From Epiperipatus broadwayi (lineage: Eukaryota; Onychophora; Udeonychophora; Euonychophora; Peripatidae): a stretch of 64,000 bases of DNA. The translations under genes and the position numbers were made by a program. The DNA lies in the NCBI GenBank assembly GCA_028023455.1, contig JAQFVV010006641.1, positions 498,001 through 562,000 of the forward strand, written 5' to 3'. Shown one piece after another: positions 26,150-38,392 of this stretch. Every line of letters begins with the position of its first letter. The stretch's first letter is position 1. The notes under the pieces are model-generated. The model saw only the letters and a program-made list of their open reading frames with translations. It ran no database searches and was not told where the DNA came from.

Positions 26150-28142
26150 TTTGAATGCCAAATTTAAACAAATTTGATAAATGAGTTATCAAGCCATTGA
26201 AAGCAAACAGTTGTAATAAAAGATAAGAAGCAAACAAAACTGGAGCCTTTTCCCAGGTTGTTAATAGATAAACAACTGAAATTTCTGTTTTTGAAAGTGG
26301 ATTAAACTTTGTCATAACACCATCTAATGTCCCTTTATTCGATATAATGGCACCATTGAGGAAGTCACTCAAAAATTGCCTTCGGAAAAAGCAGCAGAAT
26401 TATGCTGAGGAATAAAAAGAACATTTGACAAGCAACAACAATTGAAGTAAAACATTTCCTATGGTGAGAGGAAAGTGATTACATCTCTCAAAGTAGATAA
26501 ATGTATAATTATTCTCCCTGATGACAAAGGCATTGCAATAGTTGCAATGGATACAAGTGATTATGAGAACAAAATACAATAATTTCTGACAGCAGGTCAA
26601 TATAGAAAAGTGGCAAAAAAACTGATACTCTGTATGAAAACAAAGTTACAAGCATTACTCAGAAAGCATCACAGGTACTTTCCTGATTCAGAAAAAAAGG
26701 AAAATAACATCATTATTCAGAAAAAAATCCTCATTTTATGGTCTACTTAAAATCCATAAGGATCATGTTCCATTAAGACCTATTGTTAGTTCTAAAAATT
26801 CTTTTTGCCAAAATTTCACAAGATTTCTTCTCAAAGTTTTAAGTCCTTTGGCATACAAGATCCAATGCTTTGTCAGGGATTCTAGACACTTTGTAGAATT
26901 AATCATAAATGTATATCAGTTCTTTCAATTTTCATGCTGGTGAGCTTTGATGTGGAAAGTTTATCCATGAATACACCATGTGAATAAGCTTTGTCTATTG
27001 TAAAAAAAGATTAAATGGTGATAATAGTTTAGAAACCAGAACAACTCTTCCTATTGACAGTATAATTGAACTATTAACATTCTGTATATAAACAATTTAC
27101 TTTCAATATAATACAGAATTATTTCAACAAAATCTGGGAATGGCTATGGGATCACCATTGTCTCACTTGATTAGCAATATTTACATGGAAGAACTTGAAA
27201 GCTTAACCATAAAAACTACTCCATATCCACTTGAAGTTTGGCTTTGGTATGTGGATGATACATTTGTTTTATAGTCACATGGTGAAGCACTGCCACAAAT
27301 TTTGGGAAACATGTCAGCAACATTATCTCCTTGAATTAAATTTACAATAATATCAGAACAAGAACAAAAATTGTTATTCTTAGATATTCTTGTGACAAGA
27401 CTCCCTCATGGCAAAATCAAAACTACAGTTTACCAATAACCTACCCATACAGGAAAATACCTAGCCCATACATCCAATCACACCAGAAACAAAAAACATA
27501 GAGTTATACTATCACTATGGAACCGAACAAAATAAGTTTTTTTTAGAAACCAGTGATTTGGAGAAAAAAGATTTATATAGAACAAACTTATGAAAAATGG
27601 GTATCCATCAGCTGTTATTAAGAAAACATTAAATAGATAACAAAAAGAACCATCAAGAGAAACTACAATTACTGGTACTGTAGTGTAACCATACATTCCA
27701 AAAATAGCAGACAAATTAAGGAAAATATGAAATCACTATAACATCAGAACAGCTTCCCAGAGCTATACCACACCACAAGGAATTCTAACATCTACAAAGT
27801 CTAAACTTGAAATGCTGTAAAGAAAAAAACTGCATCTACAAAATACCATGTGAATGTGGAATAACATGTATTGGTGAGACCAGTTATCCCATTGAAAAAT
27901 GATTGCAAAAACACAAACTTATGAGTAGAAGAGACAAAACAGATATGTGTAAGGTATGTGCCAATAAACATATGTTCAATTGGGAAAATACAAAAATATT
28001 GGATAGTGAAGAAAAGATATAAAAAATAAAATTTAAAGAAGCTGCTCATGTGACAATGGCAAAAAGTATCATAGACAATTCTAGTGTAACTATACATAAT
28101 GTGTGGAAACCTCTAATCAACTTTGTTCTTAGGGAAAAATGA
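26150..28142 (+). pseudogene. Penelope-like retroelement: reverse transcriptase plus GIY-YIG endonuclease (decayed)
   Basis: The plus strand encodes a near-complete but broken Penelope-like protein. In order: SGLNFVITPSNVP (about 26296-26335), matching the N-terminal 'KGL.F.PTP' block; PDDKGIAIVAMDTSDYENKI (26520-26578), the 'DKG..VV.D..DY' block; GMAMGSPLSHLISNIYMEEL (27137-27199); WYVDDTFVL with YVDD at 27248-27259; LFLDILVTR; then the C-terminal nuclease KIPCECGITCIGETS (27840-27885) and FNWENTKILDSEE, ending WKPLINFVLREK and stop at 28140-28142. Such proteins prime reverse transcription at a nick and carry a GIY-YIG endonuclease. The YIG tyrosine is C here. Stops (for example after FVL and near 27899) and frameshifts mean it is dead. 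Minus-strand open frames in this interval are shadows. Confidence 0.85.
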
Positions 28143-28200
28143 AAAAAGTCAGAAGGAACCTCATAGATTAATACATGAAATTTCTACTAACCATTGCCTT

Positions 28201-28285
28201 TGGCTGGATGGCTCAGTTGGTTAGAGCGTTACCTTAAAGTTCAATACTCAAGAATCTAAGAATCCAGGTTTGAATACCATGCTAG
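28201..28285 (+). repeat. tRNA-like sequence (SINE head or retroelement-borne pol III promoter)
   Basis: TGGCTCAGTTGGTTAGAGCG at 28209-28228 is a very good tRNA D-arm/A box. GGTTTGAATACC at 28267-28278 is a slightly altered B box (consensus GGTTCGANTCC). The spacing fits a tRNA or SINE promoter, but the acceptor stem does not pair well, so a functional tRNA is unlikely. It starts about 60 bp after the Penelope stop codon. Confidence 0.6.
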
Positions 28286-28299
28286 TATCTTCACTGATC

Positions 28300-28360
28300 A
28301 GGCCAGCAACACCTGAAGAAGAGAGGAGAATGATACCTCTCAAAATATTGTGCATATACT
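28300..28360 (+). ncRNA. Hammerhead-like motif downstream of the Penelope element
   Basis: CTGAAGA at 28313-28319 fits the CUGANGA core. It is followed by a 6-bp hairpin (GAGAGG 28321-28326 with CCTCTC 28336-28341) and AAAA in place of GAAA, then ATAT/ATAT over a 5-nt loop that could be stem III with an AUA triplet. Stem I does not pair convincingly, so this is at best a decayed hammerhead. Penelope-like elements are known to carry such motifs. Confidence 0.4.
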
Positions 28361-30229
28361 AATTTTTGATGGGCTATTACTAACAGTTGAATGTATTTGG
28401 AATATTTAAGTAAAAGTTATTTTTTTCTAAAGACATGAAATACTCATATTAGATGATGGAAGTAGTCCAATATAAAAGTACAATTGTGTAACTTTGATTA
28501 TAAGGGTTACAGGTTTAATAATGTTGTACAGGTTTTTATATAGATTAATTTTAAGGCTTACATTAATCTGGTTTCAAGATATATTTTTTTACAATTGTTG
28601 CTACTAGTTTTGGTTACAGAGATCGGCATCAAGTTTAATCATTAAAGCTTTAAAAAACCATTCAATAAAAAACTCAATTTTATAGATAGATAGATGTGAC
28701 CTAAGATTGTAAAATCTGGCATCATATTGGGAGTTATTTACAGTCATTACATTAATTATGATTAGTAATCTTTTGTTAATCTCAGAGTACAATAGGGAGG
28801 TAACTTATAATCCATGTAGCATGAAATCAAGCTATTGGTTCTGTACAAAGAACAAGGTCAATTCAAAGTAGAATTATATATGTTGATGGCTGGTGGATTG
28901 CAATATATGGGGACTAAATTTTGTCATTAATAGTATATGGTGTTGCAGGCAGTTAGTGAAGATGAGCTATGATGAGAGTAATCGATAGTAACATTGAATG
29001 ATATTCAAGGTAGTTATTGTTGACTATGATGTTTATAGATTGTAGGGTTATTTTAGTAGTCACCAGGTGGAAACAAAATATCCAGGGTTACAATATGTGG
29101 TCATGCTTTGATTTGTTGTAGATTGCTGATGAATGTATCTGGGTGACTTCTGTTATTGCTTCCAGTAGTGAAGATGCAGTGAGAGCACCAGAATGCATAC
29201 AGAGTAAAAGTTGTTTTATGTGCCATGGAGGGTTATCTTTTTATAGGATTGCATTACCTTTTGTATAGATGCAACTGATCATTTGTATACATTTAGCATG
29301 GTAGTCCTCATTTGGATACAGGTTTGACAACTGATGAAAGAAGTGTTGTTGAGTTTCATTTGCCATCTGATAAAAGATGATAAATGGGATTTATATTTTG
29401 TATACACAGCAGTACTGAAGAAAATGAGATGTTGACAATGCATCCAAGTTAAGATAAACTAGGAAATCAAAAAATAGGCTCCAGGAACCATCTTTTAAAG
29501 GAATGGTGTAGCTGGAAATTATTGATACCAAGCATGGGAGATAGAAGTTTTTTGTTTATTTTTGGATATAGTATGGCATATGTTTGCTAGTATTGTTATT
29601 TATTAGTCATGGGTAATATTAATTGGTTGGATGCTGATAGGATTGATTAGCAAAGTATTGAAGCTACTATAGGGAAAGATCAATTTGCAAGGATTACTTG
29701 TAGCAGCTGCTGGAAACTTTGAACAATGGATGCAACTAAATTTATATCTTTTTGGATATAGAACACTTGAGTACCATGGGAGCCCAGTGGGAAACTAAGT
29801 CTCAGGTGGGAGCCCATAGTACCATTGCTAAGAGGGTGGGAAATTGCAGAAATGAATGATTTTGAAAATTTAACAATAAGCAAATAATATGTGTTTTTAG
29901 TCTTTTATGAGTACATCTGGGTCTTGTTTTATGCAGATTTTTTTTATGCAATTTTGAAGTTATGCGATTCATGTTTCTTCTTAATATCTTTCATGTGGTT
30001 TTCTTTTATTTAATAAAGAAGTTCATTTTTCACTATATTTATTAGATATCAAGAAATATAAATTAGTAATAACTTATTTTGACTTGAAATACTTTTTTTT
30101 TCAAAAATATAATGTTATATTAGCAGCTAATGTGAATATGATCTGAAACTATTTTGAAACTTAGCTTCTATGTAAACAATCTACTTATACTTATGAGTAT
30201 AAAATATTGCAATAAATATGCAATTTTTT
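28361..30229 (-). other. Unassigned stretch with possible coding relic on the minus strand
   Basis: The interval is somewhat less AT-rich than average. On the minus strand, about 29370-28940 reads through with few stops and begins MANETQQHFFHQLSNLYPNE. A 67-codon open frame (29680-29883) lies upstream on the same strand. I do not recognise either peptide. They may be pieces of a decayed mobile element. No RNA gene is seen. Confidence 0.2.
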
Positions 30230-30392
30230 TTTTATGGATAATAGACTTTTTTTTTAACTTTATTAGTAACAAAATATTTACAAGAATTAGTATATTTACA
30301 TTAAGAGCTTTTTACATTTTTTTTTAATTTTTAATTTCTTAGGATGTTTTTAGAATATAATGATTTAAAACAAGATTATTACTATCATGGCA

Positions 30393-33300
30393 TTAATGAG
30401 CAACTAAGGAATACATTGCTTTGCCATATTTTTCTTGTGACATTACTAGGTATATATTTCTGAGCATAAAGATAAATGTTATACCATTCTTTGTTATTTT
30501 TTTAAGTACATTGTATTTTTTGTTATCAAATATTACAGCACAATGGGCAAGCCATATTGTTCTTAGAGTGTGAATGGTTACAAGGGCATTGAATGGTGTT
30601 AATTTCTTTATATTATTTATTAGGATATTTTTTAAATTAATTGTGTCTTTGTGAAATACAAAGCAGCGTAAGGTTGAAAAGAATGGACATGTCTCAAAGA
30701 TATGTGATGAATTTTCCGGGAACAAATTGCATAGTATACAAGTAGGATCAATGGTTTAGTTTAAATCGATTTATGAGAAATAACTTTGTTGGTATTATAT
30801 CAAGTAGCAGATTATACAGGAATTTTAACCATGAGTGAGGCACATACAAATTTTGAAATTTAGTCAGTGTTCTAGCAGTAGATAGTGTTGACCAAAGTTG
30901 TCTATCAGGATAATTATTTTTTTTTAGATCTTTGTATGACAAACCAATTAGAGTATTAATGTTATAATTGTCCAGTAAATCAGCATGCTCAATGGCATGA
31001 TCAGTGAAAAAGTGGCGATTCACATAAGGAGTAATAGCAATGAGAAGTAGAGGTAGAGGAGTTGTCCTTAAAAAAGATTAGTAGTGGTAACAATGTACAT
31101 CTTAGCTCTAATGTAGGAGGTGAATGATTGAGGAGCTATTAGGTTAAGCCCACCCTTGCAAATTGGAAAACAGGTATTTTCTATTGATAGAAGATGTGAT
31201 GTTGATCCCCATATATATTTTTTGCTATACTCATGAAATATTTAATAGTTTTTTTTTGAAGATGCATCCAAGGGCTCTAATAGGCAAGAATACCTCCTAT
31301 AATGGCATTGATGATACAAACTTTCATTATAGGGTACAGTAATCTTGAGTTGAAGCACTTTATTTTTTTATAAAATTTGTCTATGACAAGAAGATTTAAG
31401 TGATGACTTAGTTGTGTATTTGAGAGATTAATAGGTTTGCCAAGAAATGAAGAAAATGAACCTGTAAAGTGTGAGGGAAGGCTGATACCGGTAGCAATTT
31501 GCCATAAGGATGATTTGTTTATTTGTATTGTGGATCCTGTTATAGTTTCAATTTTTTTAAGTTTATGAAGTAGCATAGGTATATTTTGCAGGTCCCTGAA
31601 TATTATCAAAAGGTCATCAACATATGAAATGATCTTAACAGTTGTGCCTAGGTGTGGAAGAAAAATACCATCTATGCATTGCTCTATGTCCTTAATCAAG
31701 GGGTCTATGTATATTGCAAAAAGTAATGATGCAAGTGGGGTTCCTTGTGGGATACCTCTACTTGGCTTAAAGGGATGAGAGAGTCTCATGTAATTTTTAG
31801 TCTAATTATTCTATTGTTAAGATAGTTTTTTAATAGCTGTAACAAGGTGTGTATGATTTGCAAGTATTTGATTAAGTACAGAGAATAAGAAGTTCCAATT
31901 TATAATGTCAAAGGCAGACTTAAAGTCTACCTGGCATGCCACATAATTTGTTAGTTTGTTTTGTTTAATATAAAGTATTACTTCTTGTGCTAATAATATT
32001 GCTTGAGATGCTTTTTGCCCTTTGACTGCAAAGTGTGAAGGGGAAATTTTAGGTAAAGCACAGATATTTAAATGTTTAAGTATAATTCTAGCAAACATTT
32101 TCTGATCAATGTCTTCTAAGGTATGTTTAAGTATAATTCTAGCAAACATTTTCTGATCAATGTCTTCTATGGTAATGAGATGCAAATCATTTACTATTGG
32201 ATGTGGATTTTTAGAGTTTTTTTCTTATACAGAATACTATATTTGTTGATAAGTTAGGGATATGATATTCCTTTGAACAAAGTTGATTGTAGTATTTCTG
32301 TAGGAATGGAGATATAATGTATTCCATTTGCTTATATATGTTAGCTGGAATGAGGTCATTTGCTAGCGAGATATGCTGTTTTAAATACACTATTTCATCA
32401 AAAACTTGTTGTTTAGATATGTAGTAATTTTGTGTACAGTTTGTCTTATTTGTAAATAACTGTGAAGAGCTATGAGATTTTTTAAGGGAAATATTCAAGT
32501 GGTGCAGAAGTGCCTCGTTAACATAAGTACCAGAGAGGAGAAAATTATCTTTTGATACAATGGAAATGCCACAAGCATATGGGATTGGAAATTTTGCATA
32601 ATTTATTGTGGTTTTTGTTAGTGCTGATAGATTTGGTAAAATTTTTCTCAGCCTAAAACCCATTTTGTTCTGGTTATATAACTGAGTTAAATGTTTGTTT
32701 TCACATTGGAGCTTATAGATAAGATCTTTTGCCTCATCAAACCTTGTTATAGCTTTAAGGGTTGAATTTATGTCTTCAATGTGTTGTTTTATAATGTTAT
32801 TAGAGTTATAGTGTGATAGGCGATCTGAACAGCACATGTTTAGTATTTTTTGAGTTGAGACCATTTTTCAATTGGAGAGAGATTTTTCATCTGATGTAGG
32901 TGGTTGCTTACTATTAATACATTACAGAAATCATCTATGGTAAGTTTGAATTGTCTAAGGAGTTGTTTCTTATATGAGAATTTATATATAGTTTGTTTGT
33001 TATGTGGGCATTTTTGCATGAGTGTTACACAGATGTGGTCAGAAAATGAGACTGCAGTTAGATGAATTGAGGTTTTTAGGTTTATAAAAGAACTAAAAAA
33101 TAGATCTATGAGAGAGGATCCTTGTGCATCCATGAATGTAACATCACTTGTTGGATATAGGTGTGCTAATGGCAGCAGGGCAACTTGTGAAAGTTTGGCT
33201 TTCAAGGAGAGTGGCAAACCATTGTAGCTGCAGTTAAAGTCACCACACATGATAACTGTACTGGGCTTATGTAGTATTTTGTTATGCATGACCAGTAGAG

Positions 33301-33667
33301 TATCTACAACATCCTTTGCCTTTTGACACGAATATATTTCTATAATATAGTAAAGCTGTGAATGGAACAAAAAAGAGATAATTATTGAATTAACTGATAA
33401 AAGTATTATTTTAAGTTTTGTCACTGAAAATTGATTGTTTATTATAATTGCAACACCTTGAGCTGGTATGATGTTTGGCTTGTATGTAAAAATGTATTTG
33501 CTATGCAGAGTGTTAATTATGGTTGGATTGGTTACTCTGCTAATTTTTGTTTCTGTTATGACAAAAATGTCAGCATTATGATTATTTAAGAATTGAATCA
33601 GTTGTGAGAGTCTGCTATATGAGTTAATACCTCGTATATTTATTGTGGCTATTTTAATGTTAGACAT
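30393..33667 (-). pseudogene. LINE ORF2: endonuclease, reverse transcriptase, C-terminal CCHC motif
   Basis: The first frame (33667-32840, 275 codons) is an APE-type endonuclease with TINIRGI near its start, ITETKI, GDFN (33233-33244) and SDH (33035-33043); the catalytic residues are present. The next pieces (32864-32211, 32185-31817, 31789-31277) hold the RT: CQVDFKSAFDIINW (blocks around the first aspartate), GIPQGTPLASLLFAIYIDPL, and YVDD at 31613-31624. The C-terminal pieces (31023-30748, 30725-30393) include CILC...HIFETC near 30745-30685. The endonuclease and following frame overlap by 25 nt (32840-32864), which points to a single indel in a formerly continuous ORF. At least four frame changes make it inactive. 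The endonuclease alone remains open. Confidence 0.87.
32073..32174. repeat. 51-bp in-frame tandem duplication in LINE RT
   Basis: The segment beginning TGTTTAAGTATAATTCTAGC occurs at 32073 and 32124, so the period is 51 bp. The duplication adds exactly 17 codons (DIDQKMFARIILKHTLE) and keeps the RT frame open. Confidence 0.95.
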
Positions 33668-35021
33668 GTTTAATGTTTAATGAGTTTGATTTAAGCTTTT
33701 TGTTTGTGTGCTTAGTATCACAATTAGATATTTTAATTTTTTTACTATTGTCATTTGTAAGATTGATATCCGAATTTACTAGTACACTATTTTGCTTTAC
33801 TGTTATCTCAGGATAGTTTTTACTGTACAAAGAGTCTTGGCTATGGCTTAAAGATGAACTTTTTGTCAAACTGTTATTCAAATCCATTAATGGTTCCTGT
33901 GGATCATCAATGGAAATTGAGTTTTGTGATTGGTAATTATGCTGTGAATGCATGTCAGGCAAATTGTTATTTATACTAAATTCTTGGTTAGTGAGAGTTA
34001 TGGTTGATTCATTATTGGGAAGATTATAAAGTTGAATTGCCTCTGTATTTGATGGGAGAATGTAATTTTTTGAAACAACACTGGCCCATGATAACTTTTC
34101 CTTATCTTTACTACAAAGGTGACCAAGTCTATCGATTTTGCCACAACTTAAACAGTTACTAATGTTACATTATGAAGCTATATGCCCTATTCTGAAGCAT
34201 TTGAAACATAGAGGTTGATGACCTTTATACTAATTGTGATGGGGATGGATCTCATATAAATTCTATGTGGAAGTTCATCTGGTTTATGATTAGGTTTTAT
34301 TTTTAGTGTAATTTTCCAGCAGTTTTTTGGAATCTCAAATTTTATATTAGGTGTGAGCTCTCTTGAGATATTTATTATCTGTGCAATTTCTGATATGTTT
34401 TTTTGTAGCACAACATCTGTAAAGTCTGGAAGTGCATGCATGATGTGACCATAAACTATTGGATTAGGGTCTTTGGTGACATAATATATTTTTTTAAAAT
34501 TTAAATGTGTTATGAATTTTTCTGCTTCTTTGCGTTGTTGTTTTGAAAAATAGTCTAAGCATATAAAAAAGATCTAGCTGGGAAATTTGCTGTCAATTTT
34601 ATGTTTTTTATCATGTTATACTTTTGCAGTTCCTCTAGATAATCAGGTAGAGAAGGACGAGATAAAATTGGTTCATTGTCTGCTGGATCATAGTTTTCTA
34701 TTATACTAATAATGGATGTGGAAGGAGAGAGACTATTTGCAAATATCTTTCACCAATAATCATTAAGCTTGCTAAAAAAAGTATATTTAGTTTTATTTGT
34801 TTCTATATCATTTGCAATTGAGTTAATGTCTATAAATTTTGTTGGATTACTGGAAATTGATGTAGAATCATTTTTAATTTTTGTTATAGCTTTTTGATTC
34901 TTTTGTTCTGATGATGCAATTTCTGCTGTGTTAATAGCGACAGATACACTGCTATCACTAAGGAATGTTAGTGATTTAAATTTGCGCATTTTGCTGGGAG
35001 AACTAATATTTATATTATTAC

Positions 35022-35082
<61 letters not shown>

Positions 35083-35463
35083 TTCATTTAGTTCCATTTG
35101 TTCACCCCATGTATGAACGTTATTTGAGGATTGAAAACTATCAGTGTTTTCCGGGGTTCTTTTTTTCTTATTAGAAGCTTTTATATTATTAGAAGCTTTC
35201 ATATTATTTTTTTGCACTTTTTTTGCTTGGTTATTTGCATGACTATTTGTTTGACTATTTGTTTTAAATTCATTAAGAACAACAGAATTATTAGCTGTTT
35301 TACTGGTATACACATTAGATTTGACATTTTTTGATATTTCAGTTTTAACTGTTTTACTTTGGAATGTTGCTAAGCAAGAATTCGTGTTAAACTTGTCAAT
35401 ATCTGGTAGACTGTTATATTTATTTTTTCTTAACATTTTAGACGTAGAAGTCATTAAAGGCAA
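33660..35463 (-). pseudogene. LINE ORF1: nucleic-acid-binding protein with CCHC zinc knuckle
   Basis: The start is at 35463, beginning MPLMTSTSKM, in a low-complexity N/K/S-rich N-terminus that contains a polyasparagine run encoded by (ATT)n on the plus strand. The centre (34441-34187) is an open block with IKFEIPKNCWKITLKI, likely the RNA-binding fold common in ORF1 proteins. It is followed at about 34190-34105 by CFKCFRIGHIAS-stop-C and CLSCGKIDRLGHLC. The first is a CX2CX4HX4C knuckle interrupted by TAA; the second is a related cysteine motif. The C-terminus (33962-33660) is open for 100 codons. ORF1 proteins coat the element RNA. This one is split by a stop in the knuckle and by frame changes near 34450-34750. 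Confidence 0.78.
35023..35082. repeat. (ATT)n tract inside LINE ORF1
   Basis: About 20 pure ATT units, read as asparagine codons on the minus strand. It is flanked by impure ATT units from about 35006. Confidence 0.95.
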
Positions 35464-35989
35464 ATTATAATGAGATTTACTTTTATAAAAATTATTTTTA
35501 TCTAAACTTACCTTAAAGTTAAGACAGTTACGAGTTCAAACTTTTAAACAAGCAGCCATTTTAGCGTTAAAAATTTTAAACTTTTAAAACATATTTGATT
35601 AGATATAATGAGAAATAAATAAATATGCTTTTAGATTTTTAAAAATAATCAGAAATAACAAAGATTTTTTGATTTTGTAAACTGAAAATAATATTTCTAA
35701 AAATGATGACATAATATTTTTGTTTGGATTGTGATCTCAATTTTTTAATATTTATAGAAACAAAATGTGAACATTTAGAACTTATTTCAGTAGTAAACTA
35801 AATTATCTATTAAATGAAGTCAATTTTATTATTTTTCTGATAAGTAATAATCATTTAATTATATATTTTACATTGATATGTGAGACAAAAAAACATCAGA
35901 AAATGCTGAAATCTGAGTTTGATGCAATGAATAAACTCTTAAATTCTAATGACATTTAAATTGTAGTTGTATGTATGTGTTATGTATGT

Positions 35990-36290
35990 GTATGTTTATA
36001 TTTTTATACACATATATACATGGAGAAACTTTTAGACAGAAAAAAGTTATAATAACTTTTATTTTCTTCTTAAAAAGAATGTATCTTTAAAACATGTTTA
36101 TATTTTCTTTTATACACATATGTACATTGAAAAACGTTTAGACAGAAAAAAATTACAAGTAAAAATTTTTAAGAACTTTTAATTTCTATTTAAAAAGAAT
36201 GTGTCTTTAAAAGTTTTTAAATATTTTTACTTGTAACTTTTTTCTGTATAAAAGTTTCTCCATGTATATACATGTATAAAAGAAAATTTA
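35990..36290. repeat. Composite direct and inverted repeat
   Basis: Two direct units about 110 bp apart share TTTATACACATAT and GTTTAGACAGAAAAAA or TTTTAGACAGAAAAAA, then TTAAAAAGAATGT and TCTTTAAAA. The right end (about 36210-36285) contains the inverted form, including TTTTTTCTGTATAAAAGTTT and CTCCATGTATATA. It could be a degenerate foldback element. 35601-35989 and 36291-37086 hold nothing else I can support. Confidence 0.7.
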
Positions 36291-37083
36291 ACCATTAGTC
36301 ATTATTAACACACTCATAGAAGCATGTTATATAGAGAGAGATGCACTATTTTGAACTGCATTCTCTAACAGTTAGACATAGCAGTCTGGATATTGTGAGC
36401 TTCATAAACAATTAGTAAAATCATCATCTCAAAGTCTAATCACAAATTACATTGTTGATAGAAAACCATTAACATAGCACAAGACTGAAGGTGGCACATA
36501 TTGTCAAATAGTGATAATGATTAAAATATATATGAAAAAATGTAAAATAAATTGCCCATAAAAATATATTGCTTTGAATAAAATTAAATACTGTAGTTAA
36601 TAAAAAAAAGTAAAAAAAAAGTTTGTCTTGTATCAATTTTTTTCAAATATTTGAAATTATTTATTAATCATACTTTATTTCCTTATTTTTTATGCAAATT
36701 TTAAAGTATTTTTTCTTTGTTCCTATGCTTTTATGCAATTTCTGACAATTATGGAACATAACCCCATGTTTCAAGAAAAATTAAGTATTTTTGTGCAATT
36801 TTTTTAATGCAGGTTATTTGCAGAACCTGTCTCCCACATAAAATGAGACCCTGGTGTATATGAAATAGGCAAATTTTAGTATAAAGAGAGAGATAAGCCT
36901 TGGAGAGAGAGTTCGTAATTTGTGAGGCATTTTTTTCATGCTTATAAGTGTTCTTCATCGTAGATGAGCCCTTTTCTGGAATATTTGAGTATATGGTTTG
37001 TTGGTGTATATAAATCATGCTACAGTTTTATTAATGTTAAATATAAGATTATGCATAGCAGTATATTGATTGAGGATGTTTTG

Positions 37084-37246
<163 letters not shown>

Positions 37247-37434
37247 TCTTTATTATTTATATTCTTATAGATCTGAAGAAGATTTCTGGCGCAATTAAAA
37301 TCATTGTATAATGCATTGCAAACAAATTAATAAAGAAAAGTGATTGATATTAATATTGGATAAATTGGACAGAGCAATAAAGAAAGATTAAAATCATAAG
37401 TTATTGATATAGTTAATTATATATAAAGTAGACG

Positions 37435-38384
37435 AGTAAAATCAAGGATTTTTTCTGCTCTTTGTGAAGATATGGGAGCTGCATGTAAATCATTGTTGTT
37501 TTATTTTTGATCCAGATGGCTGTCATGTGGTAAGCTGCACAAGCACATCTATGAACTGAAAAATAAAATAATGATATTTTGAAGCTCTCCTACTTAGTAG
37601 ACATATTTGTGCAACTTCATTCACTTAATGTTTAATTTTAGGGGAATAATGCAAATAAATTTGATTCAAATAAAAATGGCAATGCTTATTGTAAGAACAT
37701 ACTCTTATGTTTTAACAAAGTAAAATAAAACTGCTTTGACATGTTTCTCATAATGAATGAATTTATCCAAAACTACTGATCAGAAGAGAATCATGAAAAA
37801 GTGTTGCTAGTGACAGTGGAAGGTAATTTGGAGACCTTGAGCAATAATTTTCACAACAAAGATGACATTAAATTGTGTGACTGGAGTTGGGTAATAAGAC
37901 TATTTGGCAGTATACATGCTGGCCCATTGATGTAGGAAGAAGAACAACTGATAGATCTTTCTGTATATCAGATAAAATCAAATTTTGTTATTAAATCTTT
38001 AACAAATTTCTGGACTGACCCATCATGCAATTATTCTCTTATTAAAACAAAAGGGTATCAGTTACTGTTACCTTTTTTCACTTTATACCTATGCAATTTT
38101 TTTTCTGCTGTAGTTGCTTTAAAATCTAAATATAGAAACTTCAAATAAAAAAAAATCTCAGAGTGATTGTCTCGAATATAAAACCAAACATGGCTCGGCT
38201 GTGTGCTTCAAAGTAAGCACATGTTAGTCATTAAATCTTGTCTATAAATATTTTGTTTTAATACTTTCATTTTGATTATATTTTAAATTATTAAAAATAG
38301 ATATATCTGATGTCTTGTATTGTGTATTTATTTCACATTCCCTCTGCCAAGCTATATGCCCTCGTAAGGGAATTCGAAACGCTG
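37435..38384 (+). pseudogene. hAT transposase relic, C-terminal half, with element terminus
   Basis: Plus-strand frames give SALCEDMGAACKSLLFYF (about 37465-37512), matching the 'LCEEMGSEHKSLLFHTEVRWLS' block, then SRWLS- and ELKN-type pieces, a decayed 'LN..LQGKN' region, and EEEQLIDLSVYQIKSNFVIK followed by LTNFWTDPSCNYSLI (37935-38045), which fits the dimerisation-domain lead-in of ZBED-type hAT transposases. The conserved '..YLCE.GFSAL..IKSK.RN' block is recognisable as LYLCN...FSAV.ALKSKYRNF. Stops and frameshifts abound. The element appears to end at 38384 with TTCGAAACGCTG, the inverted form of a CAGCG hAT end, followed by CTCTAGAG (38385-38392) as a possible 8-bp target site. The 5' half is missing; the (ATT)n array lies upstream. 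Confidence 0.68.
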
Positions 38385-38392
38385 CTCTAGAG

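Larger units (their letters stand above)
30230..35600 (-). mobile_element. Near full-length LINE (non-LTR retrotransposon), two-ORF type
   Basis: The minus strand carries a complete domain order: a 5' leader (about 35464-35600), ORF1 (35463-33660), ORF2 with endonuclease, RT and C-terminal zinc motif (33667-30393), and a 3' end with an A-rich tail at about 30222-30255. Both ORFs are interrupted by indels. Copies of this layout move by target-primed reverse transcription. I place it in the broad EN-containing, zinc-knuckle ORF1 group without naming a clade. Confidence 0.85.

Noticed and set aside
27478-28097. Minus-strand frames of 78 and 98 codons
   Set aside because: They are shadows of the Penelope coding sequence on the plus strand.
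35131-35334. Plus-strand 67-codon frame (and 34928-35116)
   Set aside because: Shadows of LINE ORF1 on the minus strand.
37272-37300. CTGAAGAAGATTTCTGG as a hammerhead-like motif
   Set aside because: No hairpin or GAAA follows at the required spacing.
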